Origin: JAVVSR01 sp964604875
GTDB taxonomy: Bacteria > Bacillota > Clostridia > Christensenellales > CAG-917
DNA length: 44,047 nt
NCBI GenBank assembly: GCA_964604875.1
Contig: CAZSAC010000008.1
Coordinates: 1-44,047 of the forward strand
Reading direction: 5' to 3'
Shown here: positions 1 through 6,833 of the stretch, in pieces
Numbering within the stretch: the first letter of the stretch is position 1
Layout of the letters: every line of letters begins with the position of its first letter
Program-made: the position numbers and the translations under genes
The notes under the pieces: model-generated
The model's input: only the letters and a program-made list of their open reading frames with translations
Told to the model about the DNA's origin: nothing
Database searches by the model: none

Positions 1-387
1 AATAAGGCGCTTGCGGCGTTAGACGCGCTTAAAACCAACGACTTTTGCTATATCCATATAGAAGCGCCCGACGAGTGCGGACACCGTGGCGAGCTGGAAA
101 ATAAAATTTATTCCATTGAACAAATAGACAGTCAAATTGTCCATACTATTGTTGAGGGCTTGTCGGGAGAGGATTTTGCATTATTGATTTTGCCCGACCA
201 CCCCACCCCCTTATCGACGAGGACGCACGCAAGAGACGCGGTACCATATCTTATGTATTCTTCGAAAAAGTGTTTGGGGCGCAACTCGGCGTATAACGAA
301 AAAGTTGCAAGTGAGTCGGGTATTTTTTATGCCGACGCTCCGCAACTTATGCAGAGATTTTTGTCTATTGACGAGGAAACGTTATGA
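1..387 (+). CDS. apgM: Cofactor-independent phosphoglycerate mutase (archaeal ApgM type), 3' part
   Basis: The gene runs in frame from base 1 and its 5' part lies outside the window; 128 codons remain. The product would interconvert 3- and 2-phosphoglycerate in glycolysis in the cytoplasm. What is visible is the end of the alkaline-phosphatase-superfamily catalytic core: a His-x-Glu-Ala-Pro-Asp-Glu-x-Gly-His metal-site motif near bases 55-93, then Leu-Pro-Asp-His-Pro-Thr-Pro followed by Arg-Thr-His near bases 187-228. Both are typical of COG3635 (ApgM), a family sometimes labelled a proposed homoserine kinase, so threonine biosynthesis is the alternative role. The stop overlaps the next gene's start (ATGA, 384-387), which implies translational coupling to the glycoside hydrolase genes downstream. 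Family assignment is firm; the exact role is inferred from the family. Confidence 0.88.
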   Translation, partial: NKALAALDALKTNDFCYIHIEAPDECGHRGELENKIYSIEQIDSQIVHTIVEGLSGEDFALLILPDHPTPLSTRTHARDAVPYLMYSSKKCLGRNSAYNEKVASESGIFYADAPQLMQRFLSIDEETL

Positions 388-2366
388 ACATAAACGAAAT
401 TGGAAAATTTGATAAACTGCCTTTGGGCAAAATAAAACCCGAGGGTTGGCTAAAACGACAATTACAGCTTCAGGCGCGAGGGCTTACCGGGCATTTGGAC
501 GAGATTTTTGAAGACGTATCCAAAAGCTCTGCCTGGCTTGGCGGCAACGGTGAGGCTTGGGAGAGGGGCCCTTATTATTTAGACGGGCTGATTTCGCTTG
601 CATATCTTTTGGACGATATGGTTTTGCTGGAAAAAAGCAATCGTTGGATAGAAAAAATCTTACTGTCGCAAGAAGCCAACGGGAATTTTGGTCCAAAACG
701 TTTAAACGATTGGTGGCCTAAAGTGCAAGCGTTGAAGGCGCTGACAAGCTATGCCGAAGCGTCGGGTGATAAGCAGGTTTTGGGCTTTATGCGCAACTTT
801 TTTAAATTCCAATTCAATTCCTTAGATGAGCAACCGCCTTATATGTGGGCGTCGGCGAGAGCGTTGGATGAACTTGTCCCCTTGCTTTATTTTTATGCCA
901 ACGCAAAGGACGAGAACTTATGTCAGGAATTGGTGGAAAAGCTTAAAACATATTCCTATGATTGGTTTGGATTTTATGGAAACTTCAAATATAAAAAGAC
1001 TGCTAAGAAATATCTTAGCAAGTCAATAATAAATTTTGTGAGAAAAGTGGGCGCAAAAAAGGACTATGCGGAAAAACACGGGACGGAACCGTTGACTCCG
1101 ATGTCATGCAAAAAAATTCTGCGCCGAAACAAAATCCGTACGTTGAAAAAAATGATGCTGTTGCACGGCGTAAATAATGCAATGGCAGTAAAATACCCCG
1201 TACTTTTTAACGAATTTTTTCCCGACGCCAAGCTTTTGGAATTGTCCAAAAAGGCGGTAACGGATTTATTAAAACACCACGGAACGGCAGTCGGCGTTTT
1301 CACGTCAGATGAGCCTTTAGACGGAATTTCGCCAACAAAGGGAATCGAGCTTTGTACGGTTGTGGAGTGGATGTATTCGCTTGAAACGCTTTTGCAAAAA
1401 ACGGGAGATTGTTTCTATGCCGATTTACTTGAGCTTGCAACCTTTAACGCATTGCCCGCGACAATAGATAAAAGCTTTACGTCGCATCAATATTTGCAAC
1501 AGCTTAATCAAATATCCGCCACAGTTGCAAAGAGGGAATTTTTCAACGTCGATGACGATGCGACAACTTTCGGGTTGGAGCCTAATTTCGGATGTTGCAC
1601 GGTAAATATGCATCAAGGTTTCCCTAAGTTCTGCGAGAACCTTTGCTATAAAAAAGAAAACGAACTTGCTATGCTTTTATATTCGCCGTGTAAAATTTCG
1701 GCAGACTTGCAGGACGGAAATGTTGTATTGACCGAAACAACGGATTATCCTTTTAAATCAACAGTTAAAATCACGGTTGACGCTTCAACCACGCAGTCGG
1801 AAACTTTGTTGATTTTTAGAGTGCCAAAACATACGTCGGCAGTTTTGTCAGTCAACGGAGCGCAGTTATCCAAAGCCGACAAGGGCTTTATCGCTTGCAG
1901 AAAACAGCTTGTCGCAGGTGACGTTATAGAACTAAAATTTGATATGCCGCTGGTTATTGTAGATAATTTGGATAAATCCATAAGCTTTAGAAAAGGCTCG
2001 CTTTTGATGGCGACAAAACTGAACTATAAACAGTCCATAATTAAAAGCAATGCCAAGTTCTGCGACAGCGAATATATCCCAACCACTCAGTGGCGGACTG
2101 CGCCGATAGTTTTGAAAAAAGGCTTATCAATTTTATCGGAGGTCGAAAATGACGTGCCCGAGATGCCGTTTGACGAGGAACGTCCCGCTATTGAAATTAT
2201 TTATGAAGCCAAATATATAAAAAACTGGGAAGAAAAAAACAACAGCGCAGGAGATATCCCCGTAAAACCCAAATTTGCCGAGGGAGTTTTTAAGCGCGCT
2301 TTGGTGCCGTATGGCTCAACATTGCTGAGAATTGCGCACCATCCAAAATATAGTCAAAAAAAATAG
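384..2366 (+). CDS. GH127-like glycosidase (beta-L-arabinofuranosidase family, DUF1680)
   Basis: This 660-residue protein has no signal peptide and is probably cytoplasmic. The N-terminus (Leu-Pro-Leu-Gly-x-Ile-Lys-Pro-Glu-Gly-Trp-Leu, then Gly-Leu-Thr-Gly-His-Leu-Asp and Trp-Glu-Arg-Gly-Pro-Tyr-Tyr-Leu-Asp-Gly) is typical of the DUF1680/GH127 (alpha/alpha)6-barrel family. In characterised GH127 enzymes a Glu-x-Cys motif and a Cys-Cys pair bind zinc, and one cysteine is the nucleophile. The same arrangement is here: Glu322 and Cys324, then Cys404-Cys405. The expected activity is removal of non-reducing beta-L-arabinofuranose or a related sugar from oligosaccharides. An SD (GAGGA) sits 7 nt before the ATG, which overlaps the upstream stop. 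Residues about 202-259 form a lysine-rich segment (19 Lys/Arg in about 58) that I do not recognise as part of the family core. Substrate is not certain. Confidence 0.85.
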   Translation: MNINEIGKFDKLPLGKIKPEGWLKRQLQLQARGLTGHLDEIFEDVSKSSAWLGGNGEAWERGPYYLDGLISLAYLLDDMVLLEKSNRWIEKILLSQEANGNFGPKRLNDWWPKVQALKALTSYAEASGDKQVLGFMRNFFKFQFNSLDEQPPYMWASARALDELVPLLYFYANAKDENLCQELVEKLKTYSYDWFGFYGNFKYKKTAKKYLSKSIINFVRKVGAKKDYAEKHGTEPLTPMSCKKILRRNKIRTLKKMMLLHGVNNAMAVKYPVLFNEFFPDAKLLELSKKAVTDLLKHHGTAVGVFTSDEPLDGISPTKGIELCTVVEWMYSLETLLQKTGDCFYADLLELATFNALPATIDKSFTSHQYLQQLNQISATVAKREFFNVDDDATTFGLEPNFGCCTVNMHQGFPKFCENLCYKKENELAMLLYSPCKISADLQDGNVVLTETTDYPFKSTVKITVDASTTQSETLLIFRVPKHTSAVLSVNGAQLSKADKGFIACRKQLVAGDVIELKFDMPLVIVDNLDKSISFRKGSLLMATKLNYKQSIIKSNAKFCDSEYIPTTQWRTAPIVLKKGLSILSEVENDVPEMPFDEERPAIEIIYEAKYIKNWEEKNNSAGDIPVKPKFAEGVFKRALVPYGSTLLRIAHHPKYSQKK

Positions 2367-2378
2367 GGAGATGTTAAT

Positions 2379-4118
2379 ATGAAAATCACAACACCTTGGG
2401 GAGAGAAGCTTAATTCGAATCAGCCGTTACCCGAATACCCTCGCCCGCAATTTGAAAGAGAAAGCTACATATGCTTAAACGGCTTATGGAATTATCAAAT
2501 AACCAAGGAAAATATTGAAAAACCAAACGCTTTTGACGGGAAAATCGTTGTGCCTTTTTGCCCCGAATGTCAGCTATCGGGCGTTATGAGACGGGTTATG
2601 CCCGACGACTTTTTGTTTTATGAAAGAAAATTCGATTTGCCGGAAAGCTTTATCAAGGGAAGGGTTCTTTTAAACTTTGGAGCGGTGGACTACATTTCCC
2701 GCATTTATGTAAACGATATTTTTGTGGGAGAGCATATCGGGGGTTATAATCCATTTTCGTTTGACATCACCGACCAAATTGTAATTGGCGTTAACAAGCT
2801 GACAATTCGTGTTACCGACCCAAGCGATACGGGCGCTCAAGCAAGGGGAAAACAAACCTTAAACGGAAGCGGAATATGGTATACTCCGTCCAGCGGAATT
2901 TGGCAAACGGTATGGCTTGAAAGCGTACCCTTGACGCATATTCAAAAAATACGCATTACGCCCGACATTGATAATTCCGCCGTAAAAATCAAGGTATTTA
3001 CTAACGCTCAACCGCAAAAGGCGGAAATTGCAATATACGACGGAGAAGAAAAAATTGCGAGTTCGCCGTACGTTGTCGGAGAAGATACTGTGTTTGTTTT
3101 AAATAATCAAAAGCTTTGGTCGCCGGAAAATCCGCATTTGTATGACGTTGTGGTTGTGTGCGACGAGGATATGGTACACAGTTATTTTGGGCAGCGCAAG
3201 TTCTCTATTGGAAAGGATAAAAAAGGTTTTAAGCGTATGTTTTTAAACAATAAACCCTATTTCCATAACGGAATGTTGGATCAAGGCTATTGGTGCGACG
3301 GTCTTTATACCGCCCCGTCTGACGAGGCTTTAATATACGATATTCAGCTTGCAAAGGATATGGGCTTTAATATGCTGAGAAAGCATATCAAGGTAGAGCC
3401 CTATCGGTGGTATTATCACTGTGATAAGCTGGGGATTATCGTATGGCAGGATATGGTAAACGGCGGCGGAAAATATAAATTTTCTACCATTGGCGCAATT
3501 CCGTTTTTTGGAAAACAGCTTGACGATTCAAACTATAAAAGATTTTCCCGTGAGGATGCGGCAGGCAGAGAGGAATACGTTAAGGATTTAACCGAGATGC
3601 TGGATAATTTATACAATACCGTATCTATCGGCGTTTGGGTTCCCTTTAATGAGGGCTGGGGACAATTTGACAGCAAAAAAATGACCCTTTTAACAAAACA
3701 ACTGGATAGCACTCGAGTTATCGATTCCACCAGCGGATGGCACGACCAAGGCGGTGGCGATTTTAAAAGTATCCATTGCTATTTTAAACCTTTCAAAATG
3801 CCGAGGAAGGAAACCCGAGCCGTGTTGTTAAGCGAATTTGGCGGATATAGTCATCAAATCAAAGGGCACGTATTTTCGGATAAGGTATTCGGCTATAGAA
3901 TATACAAGGATATTGCAAAACTTAACGACGCGTATAAAAAACTTTTCGAGACGCAAATTATCCCCGCTTTTGAAAAAGGACTGGCGGCAACGGTTTACAC
4001 ACAGCTTTCTGACGTAGAAAGCGAAATCAACGGTATAGTGACGTATGACCGCCGAATTGTAAAGTTTGATAAGAAGATGATGAATGAACTGCATTCAAAA
4101 TTGAAAATTATCGAATAA
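2379..4118 (+). CDS. Glycoside hydrolase family 2 (beta-galactosidase/beta-glucuronidase-like)
   Basis: The 579-residue product has the GH2 order: an N-terminal jelly-roll sugar-binding domain (to about residue 185), an immunoglobulin-like domain (about 186-285) and a C-terminal TIM barrel. The catalytic acid/base is Glu425 in Asn-Glu-Gly-Trp-Gly, and the likely nucleophile is Glu486 in Ser-Glu-Phe-Gly-Gly. It is much shorter than LacZ and close in size to beta-glucuronidase-like and uncharacterised GH2 enzymes, so the exact sugar cannot be named. There is no signal peptide, which implies hydrolysis of imported oligosaccharides. The start is supported by GGGAG at 2366-2370, overlapping the upstream stop, and the gene lies only 12 bp after the GH127-like gene. 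The two are almost certainly co-transcribed and may act on the same glycan. Confidence 0.9.
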   Translation: MKITTPWGEKLNSNQPLPEYPRPQFERESYICLNGLWNYQITKENIEKPNAFDGKIVVPFCPECQLSGVMRRVMPDDFLFYERKFDLPESFIKGRVLLNFGAVDYISRIYVNDIFVGEHIGGYNPFSFDITDQIVIGVNKLTIRVTDPSDTGAQARGKQTLNGSGIWYTPSSGIWQTVWLESVPLTHIQKIRITPDIDNSAVKIKVFTNAQPQKAEIAIYDGEEKIASSPYVVGEDTVFVLNNQKLWSPENPHLYDVVVVCDEDMVHSYFGQRKFSIGKDKKGFKRMFLNNKPYFHNGMLDQGYWCDGLYTAPSDEALIYDIQLAKDMGFNMLRKHIKVEPYRWYYHCDKLGIIVWQDMVNGGGKYKFSTIGAIPFFGKQLDDSNYKRFSREDAAGREEYVKDLTEMLDNLYNTVSIGVWVPFNEGWGQFDSKKMTLLTKQLDSTRVIDSTSGWHDQGGGDFKSIHCYFKPFKMPRKETRAVLLSEFGGYSHQIKGHVFSDKVFGYRIYKDIAKLNDAYKKLFETQIIPAFEKGLAATVYTQLSDVESEINGIVTYDRRIVKFDKKMMNELHSKLKIIE

Positions 4119-4126
4119 AAAAATAG

Positions 4127-4153
4127 GCTTTTGCCAAGTTGTTTGACAAAAGC
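4127..4153. repeat. Inverted repeat overlapping a -35 box
   Basis: GCTTTTG (4127-4133) and CAAAAGC (4147-4153) form a 7-bp inverted repeat with a 13-base centre. No T-run follows, so it is a poor terminator. Its right arm covers the end of the TTGACA -35 box at 4143-4148, so an operator role is possible. It lies just downstream of the GH2 stop and could also act as a weak 3' hairpin. Confidence 0.4.
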
Positions 4154-4172
4154 AAGCGGACTATGCTAATAT
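4143..4172 (+). promoter_or_regulatory. Promoter for the PH-like membrane protein gene
   Basis: TTGACA at 4143-4148, an 18-bp spacer, then TAATAT at 4167-4172 with an extended -10 TG at 4164-4165. The expected transcription start near 4179 leaves a leader of about 16 nt with the SD (GGAGGA) at 4187-4192. Confidence 0.75.
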
Positions 4173-4195
4173 AAATATTAGTTTTTGGAGGAAGT

Positions 4196-4789
4196 ATGAA
4201 TTATTTGTTGTCTAGATTGCCAATGGAAGAAAAGGGTGTGGCGAAAACTCGTAAGACGATTTGCCTGTTTTTCCGTGAGCTTTTGGTTGCGATAATTGTC
4301 GCCGCCGCAATTATTTTATTAAATAAATTTCTGCAGTGGGAGTTTAAGTCAACAAAAATGTATATTGTTTACGGTGTTGGCGGTGGAATTTGGCTAATTT
4401 TATTTTTGCAAAATTTCACTAAATATATTTCTACAGCTATGCTGGTCACAACACATAAGTTTATGTATAAGGAAGATTTAGTCACAATAAATGTTTTAGA
4501 TACGCAGCTTTCTAATATAGACGCCGTTGAAGTTGAATATAAAACACCATTACAAAGGCTTTTCAACTATGGACACATCACAATCTCAACCAGAAATACT
4601 AAGCATACCTTTAAAAATATTTCAAAGCCCGATATTTTCTCTGCCAGATTGAACAAGCAAGCCGCTTTAGCCGCCGACAGCCGTATAAGACGCGTCCACG
4701 TTAGTTTCGGGCTGGCAAGCAATATGAAAGCGCCCGTCAAAAAAGCGCCTAACGCAAAGGCAAAGGCGCCTGTCAAAAAGGTTTCATAG
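4196..4789 (+). CDS. PH-domain-like membrane protein with basic Lys/Ala/Pro tail
   Basis: A 197-residue protein I cannot name. Two hydrophobic segments (about residues 24-43 and 56-76) form a membrane hairpin. They are followed by a segment (about 80-160) patterned like the bacterial PH domain (YdbS/bPH2 type): a Thr-x-His-Lys-Phe strand, then Val-Glu-Val-Glu-Tyr-Lys-x-Pro-Leu-x-Arg-Leu-Phe-x-Tyr-Gly, which is characteristic of those domains. The C-terminus from about residue 176 is a lysine/alanine/proline tail in which Ala-Pro-Val-Lys-Lys occurs twice. Such tails resemble histone H1-like proteins and could bind nucleic acid or anionic lipid, but that is speculation. It has its own promoter and a terminator at 4807, so it is probably monocistronic. 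Confidence 0.7.
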   Translation: MNYLLSRLPMEEKGVAKTRKTICLFFRELLVAIIVAAAIILLNKFLQWEFKSTKMYIVYGVGGGIWLILFLQNFTKYISTAMLVTTHKFMYKEDLVTINVLDTQLSNIDAVEVEYKTPLQRLFNYGHITISTRNTKHTFKNISKPDIFSARLNKQAALAADSRIRRVHVSFGLASNMKAPVKKAPNAKAKAPVKKVS

Positions 4790-4806
4790 CATAAATTAAA
4801 ATTCAG

Positions 4807-4834
4807 CCTCGGATTTATCCGAGGTTTTGTTTTA
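4807..4834 (+). terminator. Rho-independent terminator
   Basis: CCTCGGA (4807-4813), loop TTTA, TCCGAGG (4818-4824), then TTTTGTTTTAT. It ends the PH-like gene and reaches the convergent DUF1624 gene's stop codon. Confidence 0.88.
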
Positions 4835-5695
4835 TATAAAAGTCCAGTTTCCAAAAATTGAATATCCGATAAGCTCAAAAATGAGCATTATTACAAATGT
4901 ATGAGCAACATAAATTATTAGGGCGTGTCTTCCGATAAAGCAAAGCGGACGGTGCCAAGCTTTATCTAATTTCGGGCACAGCGTTTTTTTATCGGGATAG
5001 ATATACGCAGAAAGCCCTGCGCCTAAATATAATATCCCCGACCAAGGAATAATCGCAAAAAAGTCCGCCGGTGACTGACTTGAGGAAAACACCGATTCAG
5101 TCATAAAAAACATTTTATTGGCGAGCTTGTCGTTTAAGGTCGGATTTGAAATTAGAATAATCCACAGCAGAAAAACAACCAACGATAAGGAAATACCGCA
5201 TATCAGTTTTAGTCGCTTATCCTGCTTGCATAGATAAGATATTATCGCCCAAACAATTATAGAAAATGATAGAAGATGAATTATTCCGAAACGAATTGAC
5301 GAAACGCCGCCGTTAAAATTAACGGTAATAAGCGTAATAAATATCGCAATTACTGAAAGCAAAAGCCCCCGTTTTAAGTTGTTTTTTGAAAAGCCGCAAG
5401 ATAGACCGCATAAAAATATAAACAAAAAAACAATAATCGGATGAATTATATCCCTTGGAGTGGAGCTCCAATACCAACGAGCTGCGCGGGCAAAACCCGC
5501 CATTGCCTCCTCGCTTTGAAGAAAAAAGCCGTACCATTTTTTGCCGTACATCAAAGCGTTTGCAAAGGTATGATCCATTATCATAAGCAACACGCAAAAG
5601 CCCCGTACCGCATCAATCTCCCAAATACGTTTAGGAGTAGGCAGGATTGCGGCGGAATCCAATTCTTTTTGAGAAAGCGTGTCTTGAGTCATCAT
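4832..5695 (-). CDS. DUF1624 / heparan-alpha-glucosaminide N-acetyltransferase-like membrane protein
   Basis: A 287-residue polytopic protein with about seven or eight hydrophobic segments. The N-terminal Ile-Asp-Ala-Val-Arg-Gly-Phe-Cys and the following Asp-His motif, then the central Ile-Arg-Phe-Gly-Ile-Ile-His-Leu-Leu, are signatures of PF07786 (DUF1624, HGSNAT catalytic domain). Members are thought to move acetyl or other acyl groups across the membrane onto extracytoplasmic sugars; a specific acceptor is not evident. It is the last gene of the tetR operon: its start overlaps the previous stop by four bases (ATGA), with AAGGAAG upstream as SD. It may modify an envelope glycan under TetR control. 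Family call is good; function is inferred. Confidence 0.82.
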   Translation of the reverse strand: MMTQDTLSQKELDSAAILPTPKRIWEIDAVRGFCVLLMIMDHTFANALMYGKKWYGFFLQSEEAMAGFARAARWYWSSTPRDIIHPIIVFLFIFLCGLSCGFSKNNLKRGLLLSVIAIFITLITVNFNGGVSSIRFGIIHLLSFSIIVWAIISYLCKQDKRLKLICGISLSLVVFLLWIILISNPTLNDKLANKMFFMTESVFSSSQSPADFFAIIPWSGILYLGAGLSAYIYPDKKTLCPKLDKAWHRPLCFIGRHALIIYVAHTFVIMLIFELIGYSIFGNWTFI

Positions 5696-6147
5696 CTTCT
5701 TCCTTTCCCTTCTGTGCGCAAATATGAAAGTCTGCCGTTTATATCTCGGTAGACGTCATATCTGTTTGAATATTCGTAAATAATCAAATCGGGCATAACG
5801 TTACTGCGGTAAATTAGGGGTTGTTCGGGTTTGTTTTTCCTATCAGCGTATTCGACTAAGCTGGTCAAGGGCTCTAAAATAAGGTGTCTTACGCTGATTA
5901 TTACCGAACCGATAATGGTTAATACCAATCCCAAAATGTAAAGCTGACTGTCGGCGGATAAATCAAAGGGATTAAATTTAACCAATAAATATAAAAGCAA
6001 GCCGTAGATTAAATAGAAAAACGGCAGATATAATCCAAAAAAAAGCAGTACCGCGGAAATAAAGCGGATGCAAACTCCGATAATATGTATTGCCGTTCTT
6101 AGAACCGTGCCGGCGGCAAATCCTGCCAAACAGCCCGTTTTGCTCAT
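5692..6147 (-). CDS. Small membrane protein of unknown function
   Basis: A 151-residue protein I do not recognise. After a short glycine-containing N-terminus there are hydrophobic stretches at about residues 18-57 (probably two helices) and 69-88. The soluble C-terminus has a Tyr-Glu-Tyr-Ser-x-Arg-Tyr-Asp-Val-Tyr-Arg-Asp strand pattern and ends in a basic cluster. SD AAGGGG precedes the ATG. It sits 13 bp after tetR and overlaps the DUF1624 gene by four bases, so the three are one operon. The context suggests an envelope function controlled by the TetR regulator. Confidence 0.65.
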   Translation of the reverse strand: MSKTGCLAGFAAGTVLRTAIHIIGVCIRFISAVLLFFGLYLPFFYLIYGLLLYLLVKFNPFDLSADSQLYILGLVLTIIGSVIISVRHLILEPLTSLVEYADRKNKPEQPLIYRSNVMPDLIIYEYSNRYDVYRDINGRLSYLRTEGKGRR

Positions 6148-6160
6148 ATATTCCCCTTTG

Positions 6161-6715
6161 CTATTTGATTAAAAGCGAAACAATATCCGATGTCTCAATT
6201 CCTTTCACTCCAATTAAATCCTGAACGATGATTCCGTCTACCATAACCAAGAGAAGGTTTGCAATATTTTCCGCCTTTTCGGGGTCGGAGATACGCTCTG
6301 CAATATGATTTTTTATCATTTCTCTCCACTCGATATAGGTCTTTCTAAAAATCGTTTTCAGCTGTTTATTGTCAGAAAGCGCTTTATTAACTAAGTAAAT
6401 GTGCAGTTTGCTGCGTTGGTCATATCTTGCGCCAAAGTCGAGAATGTACTTTGCCATACGTGGCAAGGACGTGTCTTTTTCGGCGTTATTTACCCACTCT
6501 TCAAAACGCGAGGCAAGCCCTGTCAAATATTGATATGTTATATCGACAAAAATCAAATCCTTGGAGTTGTAATAATAAAATAACGTGCCTTTGGTAATTT
6601 TGGCGGCAGCTGCGATGTCGGCGAGCGAAATTTCGTTCACATCTCGTTTCGCAATAAGCTCAATAGTGCTGTCAATTATCAATTGTCTTGTATCGGTTTT
6701 TAGAGTGGCTGCCAT
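6161..6715 (-). CDS. TetR/AcrR-family transcriptional regulator
   Basis: A 184-residue protein of usual TetR length. The N-terminal three-helix DNA-binding domain is clear: Ile-Asp-Ser-Thr-Ile-Glu-Leu-Ile, then a helix-turn-helix around residues 27-48 containing Ser-Leu-Ala-Asp-Ile-Ala, followed by Gly-Thr-Leu-Phe-Tyr-Tyr-Tyr-Asn-Ser-Lys. The C-terminal ligand-binding domain has no recognisable specificity. It heads the minus-strand operon with the small membrane protein and DUF1624 gene and is divergent from the GH20 gene. The two promoters lie within 66 bp, so autorepression and control of GH20 are both plausible. No clean TetR palindrome was found in the intergenic region. Confidence 0.92.
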   Translation of the reverse strand: MAATLKTDTRQLIIDSTIELIAKRDVNEISLADIAAAAKITKGTLFYYYNSKDLIFVDITYQYLTGLASRFEEWVNNAEKDTSLPRMAKYILDFGARYDQRSKLHIYLVNKALSDNKQLKTIFRKTYIEWREMIKNHIAERISDPEKAENIANLLLVMVDGIIVQDLIGVKGIETSDIVSLLIK

Positions 6716-6741
6716 ATGTACCTCTGTAATTTGTTTAAAAT

Positions 6742-6770
6742 ATCATACCACACTCGGGTTAAAGTGTCAA
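6742..6770 (-). promoter_or_regulatory. Promoter of the tetR operon
   Basis: Read on the minus strand: TTGACA (6770-6765), a 17-bp spacer, TATGAT (6747-6742), with TG in the extended -10 position. The expected leader is about 20 nt. Confidence 0.85.
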
Positions 6771-6778
6771 TCCAACTC

Positions 6779-6807
6779 TTGATTTTTGGGACGTCGCATG
6801 GTATAAT
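6779..6807 (+). promoter_or_regulatory. Promoter of the GH20 operon
   Basis: TTGATT at 6779-6784, a 17-bp spacer and TATAAT at 6802-6807 with TGG immediately before it (extended -10). Transcription would start near 6814, giving a leader of about 20 nt. Its -10 (TGGTATAAT) mirrors the tetR -10 (TGGTATGAT). Confidence 0.85.
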
Positions 6808-6833
6808 AAATTATCCAAAATGCGAGGTGAAAT

